From NCBI GenBank assembly GCA_043826085.1, contig JBDRQW010000065.1:1-20547 (forward strand): a stretch of 20,547 nucleotides of DNA. Direction: 5' to 3'. A model generated the notes under the pieces. It was not told the DNA's origin. It saw nothing but the letters and a program-made list of their open reading frames with translations, and made no database searches. The translations under genes were made by a program, and so were the position numbers. Below, one piece after another: positions 1-6,803 of this stretch; within the stretch, counting starts at the first letter, position 1, and each line of letters opens with the position of its first letter. The DNA is from CAXBYZ01 sp043826085 (lineage in GTDB: Bacteria > Patescibacteriota > Microgenomatia > UBA1400 > CG1-02-47-37).

Positions 1-56
1 GAGTGATAGATCTAGATTTATTTGATGCATGCTTTTATGTTTGTTTTTTAAAATTT

Positions 57-185
57 CACCAACCAGTTTTTTCAGGAACCGTGTTCTCTGATCCAGCGAT
101 CAGAGCCACTCTATCTCGTTTCAATTTTCCGATTACGGAACCATGCAAATTGAAACTGCGAGCGTTCCAGAAAAAAGGTTGGTTG
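57..185. repeat. Branched inverted repeat (three-way junction fold)
   Basis: No convincing gene lies in 1-210. The stretch folds as a branched structure. An outer imperfect stem pairs 57-80 (CACCAACC...TTTTTTCAGGAAC) with 164-185 (GTTCCAGAAAAAAGGTTGG). Inside it sits a perfect hairpin, CTCTGATC (86-93) with GATCAGAG (98-105). A second arm pairs GTTTCAATTT (118-127) with AAATTGAAAC (147-156) and carries an inner TTCCG/CGGAA hairpin (127-131/136-140). This could be a small non-autonomous mobile element, a structured RNA, or a 3'-end structure for the leftward gene at 211-693. The pairing is seen directly; the role is unknown. Confidence 0.6.
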
Positions 186-210
186 CATTTTTGATTTATC
201 AAATTAATAA

Positions 211-693
211 TCATGATTTTTTGGTATTGGTAGCTAAAATTAATTGATTAATATAGTCGATGAATTGTTGTTCGTTCATGGGGCAGCCGGAGATGGAGTG
301 ATTGACAGTGACAATATCGGCCGGAATTTGAACTTTTTCTGCGTAGTCAAATCTTTCTAAAATAAATTTTATTTCGGCTTGTTGCTTGGGGTCGAATTGG
401 TTTCTTTGGGAAGAAGGTTGGCCGGTGACGGCACAGGAACCAATAGCAACTACAATTTTGGCTAACTTTCTAATTTGTTTTAATTTTTCTTCTTGTTTTT
501 TTGAAGAGATAGCCCCTTCGATAAAAGCAACATCCATGGGGCCTAGCGGGGGAGATTTTCGAAAGACTTTGGCGTATTTGAAATCTAGGTGTTTGAGCCA
601 GTCTTGCCAGTGAGTGTTTAATAATTCGGTCATTAAGATGGTAGAGTCCTCACAACAAGTGAAGGTAAACCAACCGATAATAAGTTTTGACAT
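211..693 (-). CDS. 20 kDa NADH:ubiquinone oxidoreductase / [NiFe]-hydrogenase small-subunit-like Fe-S protein
   Basis: This 160-aa protein resembles the small Fe-S subunits of complex I (NuoB/20 kDa) and of group 3 [NiFe] hydrogenases (delta/gamma subunits). It has exactly four cysteines at the places where such proteins bind a 4Fe-4S cluster: a tandem pair C13-C14 in FTCCEDST, C87 in GSCAVTG and C137 in SGCPMNE. The tandem pair is the arrangement known from the N2 cluster of complex I, rather than the CxxC of most hydrogenase small subunits. There is no Tat signal, so it should be cytoplasmic. It would normally pair with a catalytic large subunit, but none follows: 1-210 downstream is non-coding, and upstream lies the divergent glpX. 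It may be an orphan electron-transfer subunit, or partners may lie outside the window. The family is fairly secure; the complex is unknown. Confidence 0.75.
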   Translation of the reverse strand: MSKLIIGWFTFTCCEDSTILMTELLNTHWQDWLKHLDFKYAKVFRKSPPLGPMDVAFIEGAISSKKQEEKLKQIRKLAKIVVAIGSCAVTGQPSSQRNQFDPKQQAEIKFILERFDYAEKVQIPADIVTVNHSISGCPMNEQQFIDYINQLILATNTKKS

Positions 694-721
694 AAAGTTA
701 GTCTAACAGATTTTGGTTTAC

Positions 722-750
722 TTGACAGCATGGGGGAGAGAAAGTTATAT
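722..750 (+). promoter_or_regulatory. Promoter of the glpX-fba-pgk operon
   Basis: A perfect -35 TTGACA (722-727) is followed after 17 nt by TTATAT (745-750; TATATT at 746-751 is an alternative with an 18-nt spacer). Transcription should start near 757, only about 5 nt before the ATG at 762. This rules out the in-frame GTG at 753 as the start and leaves no room for a Shine-Dalgarno site. Confidence 0.7.
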
Positions 751-761
751 TAGTGGGACTG

Positions 762-1724
762 ATGGAATTTAGTTTGACTTTGCAGTTATCACATGCCACG
801 GAAATGGCGGCTATTGGAGCGGCAAGAGCGGCGGGATTTGGGGATAAAAATAAAGCGGATAGAGCGGCGGTTAAAGCGATGAGAGAATTTTTTAATCAAG
901 TTGATTTTAATGGTAGGGTAGTGATTGGCGAGGGAGAGAAAGATGAAGCGCCGATGTTGTATATTGGAGAAAAGTTGGGGACCGGTAAGGGTAGAGCGGT
1001 AGATATTGCGGTTGATCCACTCGAGAATACCAGTGCGACGGCTAAACTTGACGGTAGAGCAATTTGTGTGTTGGCGGCCAGTGAAAAAGGCGGTTTGTTT
1101 CATGGTCCTGAGATGTATATGGATAAGTTGATAGTAGGTAGGGAGGCCAAAGGTAAAGTTTATTTGGATGACCAGCCAAAAAAGAATTTAAGAGCAATTG
1201 CCAAGGCTTTGAAAAGAGAAGTGAGGGATTTGGTGATAGTGATATTGGATAGAGAGAGGCATGAAGAGTTGGTGGCTAAAGTTCGAGAAGCCGGGGCAAG
1301 AGTTAAGTTGGTTTCCGGGGGAGATTTGACACCGGGAATTGCGGCTTGTATGAGAGGTACGGGAGTTCACGCGGTGATGGGAATTGGAGGCGCGCCTGAA
1401 GGAGTGTTAGTGGCGGCGGCGATGAGATGTTTAAAGGGTGAGATTCAAGGTAGGTTTTGGCCGAAAAATAAGGAACAGGAGTTGAAACTTAACCAAATGA
1501 AGATGGATAAAAATAAAATTTATTCTCAGGATGAGTTGGCTAGTGGCAAAAATATTATTTTTTGTGCTACCGGAGTGACTCATGGGGATATTTTAAAAGG
1601 AGTCAGGTTTTTTGGAGGGGGAGCCAGAACTCATACCTTGGTGATGAGTACACAATCAGGCAAGATTAGGTTTATTGATACGACCCATGTGTTTGATAAA
1701 AAAGAAGTAGATTATAGATTATAA
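762..1724 (+). CDS. glpX: Fructose-1,6-bisphosphatase class II (GlpX)
   Basis: This enzyme hydrolyses fructose-1,6-bisphosphate to fructose-6-phosphate in gluconeogenesis; some homologues also act on sedoheptulose bisphosphate. The 320-aa length is normal for GlpX. Starting at ATG 762, the expected metal and phosphate ligands fall at D33, E57 (in IGEGEKDEAP), D85 and E88 (in VDPLENT), which is the same numbering as E. coli GlpX and supports this start over the in-frame GTG at 753. The usual DPxEGT reads DPLENT here, a G-to-N change. The gene leads an operon: the aldolase starts 11 nt after its stop and pgk follows. Enzymes on both sides of fructose-1,6-bisphosphate in one transcript suggest a gluconeogenic or pentose-supplying role, which is inference. 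Confidence 0.95.
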   Translation: MEFSLTLQLSHATEMAAIGAARAAGFGDKNKADRAAVKAMREFFNQVDFNGRVVIGEGEKDEAPMLYIGEKLGTGKGRAVDIAVDPLENTSATAKLDGRAICVLAASEKGGLFHGPEMYMDKLIVGREAKGKVYLDDQPKKNLRAIAKALKREVRDLVIVILDRERHEELVAKVREAGARVKLVSGGDLTPGIAACMRGTGVHAVMGIGGAPEGVLVAAAMRCLKGEIQGRFWPKNKEQELKLNQMKMDKNKIYSQDELASGKNIIFCATGVTHGDILKGVRFFGGGARTHTLVMSTQSGKIRFIDTTHVFDKKEVDYRL

Positions 1725-1735
1725 AAAGGAGACAT

Positions 1736-3142
1736 ATGTTGCCAAGTACGGTTTTAGAATTAGTAAAAGGGATGGTGGAGGTGGATGGTGAGAAAATAAC
1801 GGCGGTGGTGGAGAATAAACTTTTAAGTTCACAATGGGATGAGGTGGTGGTCATGGCAGTATTTGGAAGTGAGGTTGAAAAATCAGCCTGTAGGTGGTTG
1901 ATTTGGGAAGTGGGTCAGTGTGTGGGAGTAAGACCAGCTTCGATTAATGATTTATATATGGCTCGTGGTAGGAAAGAAGTGCCATTAGATTTTACGGTGC
2001 CGGCGATGAATTTGAGGGGGATGGGATACGATATGGCAAGATCAGTGTTTAAGGCGGCCAAAAATTTAAAAGTAGGGGCTTTGATTTGTGAGTTGGCAAG
2101 AAGCGAGATGGGTTATACAGATCAGTCACCGGTTGAGTATGTGGCTGTAGTTTTGGCCGGAGCGATTCGGGAGGGTTGGAGGGGAGGTTTGTGTGTTCAA
2201 GCCGATCATTTTCAGGCAAAGGCTTTGGAGCCAGGGAAGCCTAAAGAAGGAGAGATAGAGGCTATTAAAGAGTTAACCGAAGAATCGATTAAAGCCGGTT
2301 TTTACAATATCGATATTGATATGAGTACTTTGGTTGATCTAGATAAAAAAAGCGAGAAGGAACAGCAGTTTGGAAATATTAAATATTCCTTAGAACTGGC
2401 TAAGTCAATTCGAGAAGTTGAACCGGAAGGAGTGACAGTTAGTATTGGCGGAGAGATTGGGCATATTGGAGGTAAAAACTCGACGATAGAAGACTTTGAG
2501 GCATATATTAAGGGGTTTAATCAAGGATTGGGTAATTTAACCGGTATGAGTAAAATTAGTGTGGCCACCGGTACTCATCATGGAGGGGTGGTATTGGCGG
2601 ATGGAAGCTTGGCTGATATCAGTGTAGATTTTAAGGTGTTGGGAGATATTTCTAAGGCTTGTAGGAGTTTAAAAATTTCTGGAGCAGTTCAGCATGGAGC
2701 TTCGACATTACCTGATCAGTTTTTTAAAGAGTTTGTGAAAGCTGAGGCAATTGAAGTTCACTTGGCTACAGGATTTCAGAACATTATGATGGACCATAAA
2801 AGTTTTCCCAAGGAGTTGTTGGAGAAGATGTATAGATGGTTGGATGAGAAAAAAGTAGATGAGCGAAAAGAAGATCAAACCGACGAGCAGTTTCACTATA
2901 AGTTAAGAAAAAAAGCTTGGGGAGAGTTTAAGAAAGAGTGTTGGGATATTGATGAAAAGGCGAGAGAAGAAATTAGGGAAGATTTAGAAAAGAGATTTGA
3001 ATTTTTATTTAAAGAACTGAATGTGATTAATACAGAAGGTCTGGCTAAAAAATGGATAAAGGGAGTTGAGATTCATAAAACGGTTAAAGATTTTACTGTA
3101 AAGCAAGATCAAGTTGAAGAAGTTAGGGGCTTATCTGATTAA
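1736..3142 (+). CDS. fba: Class II (metal-dependent) fructose-bisphosphate aldolase family protein
   Basis: It should cleave fructose-1,6-bisphosphate reversibly to glyceraldehyde-3-phosphate and dihydroxyacetone phosphate, using zinc. Candidate metal ligands lie in the order of class II aldolases: H158 in QADHFQAK, E240 in IGGEIGHIGG, H281/H282 in GTHHGGVV and H320 in VQHGAST (the HGGSG-like motif). At 468 aa it is much longer than the usual 300-360 aa. The extra length is about 150 residues before the first ligand and a charged, helical C-terminal tail. A clear Shine-Dalgarno sequence AAAAGGAG (1724-1731) sits 4 nt before the ATG. It lies between glpX and pgk, which fits the assignment. A related ketose-bisphosphate (for example tagatose) aldolase is possible. 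The family is secure; the exact substrate comes from context. Confidence 0.88.
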   Translation: MLPSTVLELVKGMVEVDGEKITAVVENKLLSSQWDEVVVMAVFGSEVEKSACRWLIWEVGQCVGVRPASINDLYMARGRKEVPLDFTVPAMNLRGMGYDMARSVFKAAKNLKVGALICELARSEMGYTDQSPVEYVAVVLAGAIREGWRGGLCVQADHFQAKALEPGKPKEGEIEAIKELTEESIKAGFYNIDIDMSTLVDLDKKSEKEQQFGNIKYSLELAKSIREVEPEGVTVSIGGEIGHIGGKNSTIEDFEAYIKGFNQGLGNLTGMSKISVATGTHHGGVVLADGSLADISVDFKVLGDISKACRSLKISGAVQHGASTLPDQFFKEFVKAEAIEVHLATGFQNIMMDHKSFPKELLEKMYRWLDEKKVDERKEDQTDEQFHYKLRKKAWGEFKKECWDIDEKAREEIREDLEKRFEFLFKELNVINTEGLAKKWIKGVEIHKTVKDFTVKQDQVEEVRGLSD

Positions 3143-3145
3143 ATT

Positions 3146-4333
3146 ATGAATAAAAAAACCATCAGAGATATAGATCTGGCAGGAAAGAGAGTTTTGGTGA
3201 GGGTGGATTATAACGTGAGTTTGTTGAATGGAATTAGGGTGGGAGATGATACTCGAATTAGGCAGACTTTGCCGACTTTGGAGTATTTGCTTAGTAAAAA
3301 CTGCAAGTTGTTTTTAGTGTCTCACTTGGGTAGACCAAAAGGTAAAAAGGTGGAGGAATTTAGTTTAAAGCCAGTGGCTGAACATTTAAGTAAAGTTTTA
3401 GATAAAAAAGTGGAGTTGTTTCAAGAAAAAATAGGGTCAAAAGAATTATTAACCAGAGTTAGCCAGGCAAAAGAGGGTAGTGTTAACATGTTGGAGAATA
3501 TCAGGTATTATGCGGAAGAAGAATCAAATGATGAGGTTTTTGCAAAAAAATTAGCTCAGGTGGCAGAAGTATTTGTAAACGATGCTTTTGGAGTGGGTCA
3601 TCGAGCTCATGCTTCAACTGTTGGAGTGGCTAAGTATTTACCGGCAGTGGCAGGGTTTTTGTTGGAAAAAGAGGTGGATATTATTAGCAAGTCGATTGAA
3701 GACCCAAAGAAACCAATGGTGGCAATTATTGGCGGAGCTAAGGCAGAGACTAAAATTACTTTGGTTGATAGGTTGTTGGAGAAGGCAGATGTTTTGATTG
3801 TGGGTGGGGGAGTGGCCAATACATTTTTAAAGGCTTGGGGATATGAAGTAGGGAAGTCGTTGGTTGACCATGAGATGGTGGAGTTGGCCAAGAAATTATT
3901 TTGGAAGGCTTCGAGAAGTAAAACTCGAATGTTGTTGCCAACTGATGTGGTGTTGGGAGATTTGGAGAAAAATATTCACAATGGAGTGGTTGCTGGTGAT
4001 AAGATTTCAAAAGACATGCAAGCTTTGGATATTGGTCCCAGAACTCAGGCGGAGTTTGGAGCGGCGATTGCCGGCGCGGGGACGATTATTTGGAATGGTC
4101 CGATGGGGGTGTATGAAGATAGTCGTTATGCAACCGGAACAGATTTTATTTATCACGCGATTGCTGAAAATAAAGAGAGTTTGTCGATTGTAGGTGGTGG
4201 AGATACTCTGGCGGCCTTAAAGGAAAAAGATTTTTTGAAAACTATTGATCATGTATCAACCGGTGGAGGAGCAATGCTGGAGTTTATTGAGACAGGGACT
4301 TTGGCGGGGATAGAGGCTTTACTGGATAAGTAA
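3146..4333 (+). CDS. pgk: Phosphoglycerate kinase
   Basis: It catalyses the reversible transfer of phosphate from 1,3-bisphosphoglycerate to ADP in glycolysis/gluconeogenesis in the cytoplasm. The 395-aa length is standard. Visible signatures are the N-terminal substrate motif RVLVRVDYNV (usually RVDFNVP), HLGRPKG, the hinge region with GGAKAETK, the NGPMGVYE segment and the C-terminal nucleotide loop GGGDTLAAL. The start codon is 3 nt after the aldolase stop, so translation is probably coupled. The usual partner gap is not adjacent but in another operon at 12660-13745. Confidence 0.97.
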   Translation: MNKKTIRDIDLAGKRVLVRVDYNVSLLNGIRVGDDTRIRQTLPTLEYLLSKNCKLFLVSHLGRPKGKKVEEFSLKPVAEHLSKVLDKKVELFQEKIGSKELLTRVSQAKEGSVNMLENIRYYAEEESNDEVFAKKLAQVAEVFVNDAFGVGHRAHASTVGVAKYLPAVAGFLLEKEVDIISKSIEDPKKPMVAIIGGAKAETKITLVDRLLEKADVLIVGGGVANTFLKAWGYEVGKSLVDHEMVELAKKLFWKASRSKTRMLLPTDVVLGDLEKNIHNGVVAGDKISKDMQALDIGPRTQAEFGAAIAGAGTIIWNGPMGVYEDSRYATGTDFIYHAIAENKESLSIVGGGDTLAALKEKDFLKTIDHVSTGGGAMLEFIETGTLAGIEALLDK

Positions 4334-4341
4334 TATGAAAG

Positions 4342-4366
4342 TTTCCTTGACAGAAGGAAAGATTTT
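4342..4366 (+). terminator. Hairpin after pgk, possible weak terminator
   Basis: Nine nt after the pgk stop, TTTCCTT (4342-4348) and AAGGAAA (4354-4360) form a perfect 7-bp stem with a 5-nt loop, followed by GATTTT. The U-tract is short and the stem AT-rich, so termination would be inefficient. The TTGACA read across the loop is part of the hairpin and has no -10 at a usable distance. Confidence 0.4.
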
Positions 4367-4389
4367 AAACAAGATGGGAAGTAAAGATT

Positions 4390-4431
4390 TGCTATAATGG
4401 ATTGATGGATAAGTAGTGGTTAGTATATAAT
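4390..4431 (+). promoter_or_regulatory. Promoter region of the 4441-5188 gene pair (two candidate -10 boxes)
   Basis: There are two -10 candidates. TGCTATAAT at 4390-4398 is an extended -10. TATAAT at 4426-4431 has TTGATG (4402-4407) 18 nt upstream. The second ends 9 nt before the ATG at 4441, giving an almost leaderless transcript. With the hairpin after pgk, this marks a new transcription unit. Confidence 0.5.
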
Positions 4432-4440
4432 GAAAAGTAT

Positions 4441-4620
4441 ATGGTGAATTGGAAAAACCCAAAACCACATTTTGAAGAAAAAACTCCTCCAAAAAGAAAA
4501 AGAAATGGGGGGGGATATTTTAGTAAAGAAACAATGAAAAGAATGATTGAGTTAATTGAAGAAGGAAAGAAAGCGAGAGAAGAATATTTTAAGGATTATG
4601 GAAACTCAGCTGTTTGTTAG
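4441..4620 (+). CDS. Small ORF (59 aa), candidate antitoxin overlapping the PIN-domain gene
   Basis: A 59-codon frame opens at ATG 4441 just after a TATAAT box and ends at TAG 4618-4620, overlapping the next gene by 23 nt. The product is small and charged: a lysine/arginine-rich N-terminal half with a GGG stretch (KRKRNGGGYF), then a probable amphipathic helix (KETMKRMIELIEEGKKAREE). I recognise no family. Its place just upstream of and overlapping a PIN toxin-like gene, with its own promoter, is the layout of a type II antitoxin; that role is inference. A run of eight G at 4507-4514 lies in the frame. Gain or loss of one G would lead to a stop within a few codons. Confidence 0.5.
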   Translation: MVNWKNPKPHFEEKTPPKRKRNGGGYFSKETMKRMIELIEEGKKAREEYFKDYGNSAVC

Positions 4621-5188
4621 CGGTATTTTTCGGAAAAAAGTTGAAGGATTATATGTTTATCTTGACAATGATTTTCTTTCTGCTTTATTTAAGGACGAGG
4701 AGTTATTAAAACAAGTTAATGATGTGTTATCAGGAGGAAATTTATTAATTGACCCCTTTACTAAGTTTGAGTTTTTAAGAGGAACTTATATTCCTAAAGA
4801 AGTTAAAACAAGCAAAGATTTTATTGAACAGCCTGGTTTTATAACTGCTCCTAATCGTCAAGAAATTTTCTTAAAAATTCAAGAAAATGCTTTATTATTA
4901 TCAACAATTTATTCACATAAAAATATTTCAAAGAAAAAAAATAGTGGTGGTTTAAGCATTGTCGATTTATTTTTAGCTGGGAGATTAATGTTGAATTGGT
5001 CAAAAACTGTTTTGATCACAGGAAATAAGAAAGATTTTCCAAGATGTGTTTTTGATGTGCTTGGAGTTATCAACTTTGAGCAAGAAGGGGACGGATCAAT
5101 GAGGGTTTATTCTTTAGTTCAGTTTAGTAAGGAAAAATTTGAAAGTTGTTACGGAGAATTAAAAAAAATTGAAAAAGTGAAAGATTAG
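4598..5188 (+). CDS. PIN-domain protein, probable ribonuclease toxin (VapC-like)
   Basis: A 197-aa protein with the acidic pattern of PIN nucleases: YLDND near the N-terminus, a glutamate in KFEFLRG, an aspartate in SIVDLFLAG, and TGNKKDF near the end, as in VapC. PIN toxins cut RNA using Mg/Mn. It is longer than the usual ~130 aa, with an insertion before SIVDLF. I chose ATG 4598, preceded by AAGGAT, over an upstream in-frame TTG at 4556, because those extra codons lie wholly inside the 59-aa ORF. Codon use looks AT-richer and less G-heavy than in the flanking pgk and suf genes, which suggests acquisition. sufC starts 21 nt downstream, so the pair sits upstream of an essential operon. Confidence 0.72.
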   Translation: METQLFVSGIFRKKVEGLYVYLDNDFLSALFKDEELLKQVNDVLSGGNLLIDPFTKFEFLRGTYIPKEVKTSKDFIEQPGFITAPNRQEIFLKIQENALLLSTIYSHKNISKKKNSGGLSIVDLFLAGRLMLNWSKTVLITGNKKDFPRCVFDVLGVINFEQEGDGSMRVYSLVQFSKEKFESCYGELKKIEKVKD

Positions 5189-5209
5189 TTATTTGAAGGG
5201 AACTGCTCT

Positions 5210-5923
5210 ATGTTGATGATTGATAATTTAAAAGTTGAAGTAGAAGGGAAGAAGATACTTCAGGGAGTCTCCTTGAAGGTTGAGGAAGGGGAAGTGGTGG
5301 TGTTGCTGGGGCCAAATGCGTCAGGGAAATCCAGTTTAGCCAAGACTTTAATGGGTTTTGAGGAATATAAAATTATTGGCGGGGAAATAAGGTTTAAGGG
5401 TAAGTTATTAAATAATAAAAAGATTGAGGATAGAGTTAAGCTGGGAATGGTGCTTTCATGGCAGAGCTCACCGGTAATTAAAGGAGTGAGTTTGGAAAAA
5501 TTAATAGAGAAGACGGCTAAAAAGAGAGTAAAAGTAAAAGAGTTTGGGATAAGTGAGAAGTTATTAAAAAGAGATTTAAATCAAGGATTTTCCGGGGGGG
5601 AGAAAAAGTTAGTGGAGTTAATGCAAGTGGTGAGTTTGAATCCAAGCTTGGTGATTTTAGATGAGATTGATGCCGGTTTGGATGTTTTAAAAATTAAACA
5701 AATGATTAAGATAATTAAAACCAAGTTGGTTAATAATGGGGTTGGGGTATTGGTTATAACTCATCAGGAAGAAGTTTTAAAATTATTAAAACCAAAAAAA
5801 GTTTTGATAATGGTGAGGGGTAAGATTGTATGTAAAAGTAAAAATTATCAAAAAGTGTGGAGGGTGATCAATCAGCATGGTTATGATAAATGCAAAAAAT
5901 GCAGGCTACTTACAGATAGATAA
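5210..5923 (+). CDS. sufC: SufC, ATPase of the SUF iron-sulfur cluster assembly system
   Basis: SufC is a cytoplasmic ABC-type ATPase that binds SufB/SufD and drives Fe-S cluster assembly on that scaffold. At 237 aa it has the full set: Walker A GPNASGKSS (34-42), signature FSGGEKK (from 127), Walker B LVILDEIDAGLD (147-158, with the typical SufC DEIDAGLD) and the H-loop H185 in ITHQ. It has no membrane segment. ATG 5210 is used here; ATG 5216 is also possible. The C-terminus (CKKCRLL) overlaps the next gene by 47 nt, an unusually long overlap. No separate promoter is visible in the 21-nt gap behind the PIN gene. Confidence 0.95.
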   Translation: MLMIDNLKVEVEGKKILQGVSLKVEEGEVVVLLGPNASGKSSLAKTLMGFEEYKIIGGEIRFKGKLLNNKKIEDRVKLGMVLSWQSSPVIKGVSLEKLIEKTAKKRVKVKEFGISEKLLKRDLNQGFSGGEKKLVELMQVVSLNPSLVILDEIDAGLDVLKIKQMIKIIKTKLVNNGVGVLVITHQEEVLKLLKPKKVLIMVRGKIVCKSKNYQKVWRVINQHGYDKCKKCRLLTDR

Positions 5924-6800
5924 TAGGAAGCCAAGAATAAGGCAAAAAGAGGGAGTTGAGATTTTACCGATAAAGACAGCCTTTGATAAGTATGGCTGGG
6001 TAAGAAGACAAATAAGACAGAAGCCGGATTTGGGATATTTTGTGTGGGTAAAGAAATCTATAGATCAAGAATTGGTCAGTTGTATGATGATATGCAGTAA
6101 AAACCAAAAGCAAAGAGTAAATAATTTGATGATAATTGAGCCGGGAGTCAAGACACAAGTTTTGGGGGTTTGCCAGACTAAGACAACCGGGTTGAAAGGA
6201 GTACATGAAGGTGAGGTATTGATAATTTTGAAAAAAGGCTCAAGTTTAAGGTTAAAACATGGTCATCACTGGAGTAAAACAGATAAAGTAAAGATGAAGT
6301 TAAGAATTAAAGTGGGGGAGGGAGCCAGTTTAATTAAGGAATATAAATGTGTTAAAACGCCAAAAGATTTAGATATTGTAACTAAGATAAGGGTAGAAAA
6401 AAAAGCCAAAGTTAATTTAAAAACAATAATTTTAGCTAAAAATGGCAAGGTGAGTTTAAAAGAATTAGGTGAGTTAACGGGAGATCGGGCTGAGGCAGTA
6501 ATAAGGTTAAGGTTAGTGGCCACTGAAAATAGCCAAATTAAGGCAGAGAGTATGATGAGGGCTAGGGGCAAGTCGGTGGGGCATGTGGACTGTATGGGTC
6601 TGGTGGCAGGAGATGAGGCGAGAATTAAAGTGGTGCCGGGACTTTTAAATATGGATAAGTTTAGCAGTTTGACTCATGAGGCGTCAGTGGGCAGAATTGA
6701 GAAAGAAAAGCTTGATTATTTAAGAACGCGAGGGTTGAGCAAACAGCAAGCAATTGATTTGATTGTGAGCGGATTTTTAGAGATTGATGGTAAAATTTAA
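5877..6800 (+). CDS. SufB/SufD-family scaffold protein
   Basis: This is the beta-helical SufB/SufD family, which builds the cluster together with SufC. The C-terminal part is most recognisable: residues 205-300 include AESMMRARGKSVGHVDCMG, LTHEASVGRIEKEKLDYL (H267) and RGLSKQQAIDLIVSGF. At 307 aa it is short against SufB (~470) or SufD (~400); the N-terminal region is reduced. Only one such gene is present, so the scaffold may be a homodimer with SufC, like minimal SufBC systems; I cannot tell SufB from SufD. The start at ATG 5877 inside sufC is supported by GGAGGGTGATC (5859-5869), close to the anti-Shine-Dalgarno complement. sufS begins 3 nt after its stop. Confidence 0.88.
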   Translation: MVMINAKNAGYLQIDNRKPRIRQKEGVEILPIKTAFDKYGWVRRQIRQKPDLGYFVWVKKSIDQELVSCMMICSKNQKQRVNNLMIIEPGVKTQVLGVCQTKTTGLKGVHEGEVLIILKKGSSLRLKHGHHWSKTDKVKMKLRIKVGEGASLIKEYKCVKTPKDLDIVTKIRVEKKAKVNLKTIILAKNGKVSLKELGELTGDRAEAVIRLRLVATENSQIKAESMMRARGKSVGHVDCMGLVAGDEARIKVVPGLLNMDKFSSLTHEASVGRIEKEKLDYLRTRGLSKQQAIDLIVSGFLEIDGKI

Positions 6801-6803
6801 GAT

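Noticed and set aside
3..194. 63-codon open frame on the + strand
   Set aside because: It runs through both arms of the branched inverted repeat, has no Shine-Dalgarno or recognisable protein features, and its openness is what a short structured stretch can give by chance.
753..761. GTG at 753 as the glpX start
   Set aside because: It would lie before the predicted transcription start. ATG 762 also gives the same ligand numbering as E. coli GlpX.
789..1103. Long antisense frames inside glpX and many similar ones in pgk, sufU, gap, rpe and others
   Set aside because: They lie opposite well-identified conserved genes with G-rich codons, which leaves the antisense frames free of stops. None has family features.
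4347..4352. TTGACA as a -35 box after pgk
   Set aside because: It lies in the stem and loop of a hairpin, and the nearest TATAAT is 40 nt away, too far for a promoter.
4405..4416. Three-codon frame ATG GAT AAG TAG at the predicted start from the 4393-4398 box
   Set aside because: It is too short to judge; a leader mini-ORF is possible but nothing supports it.
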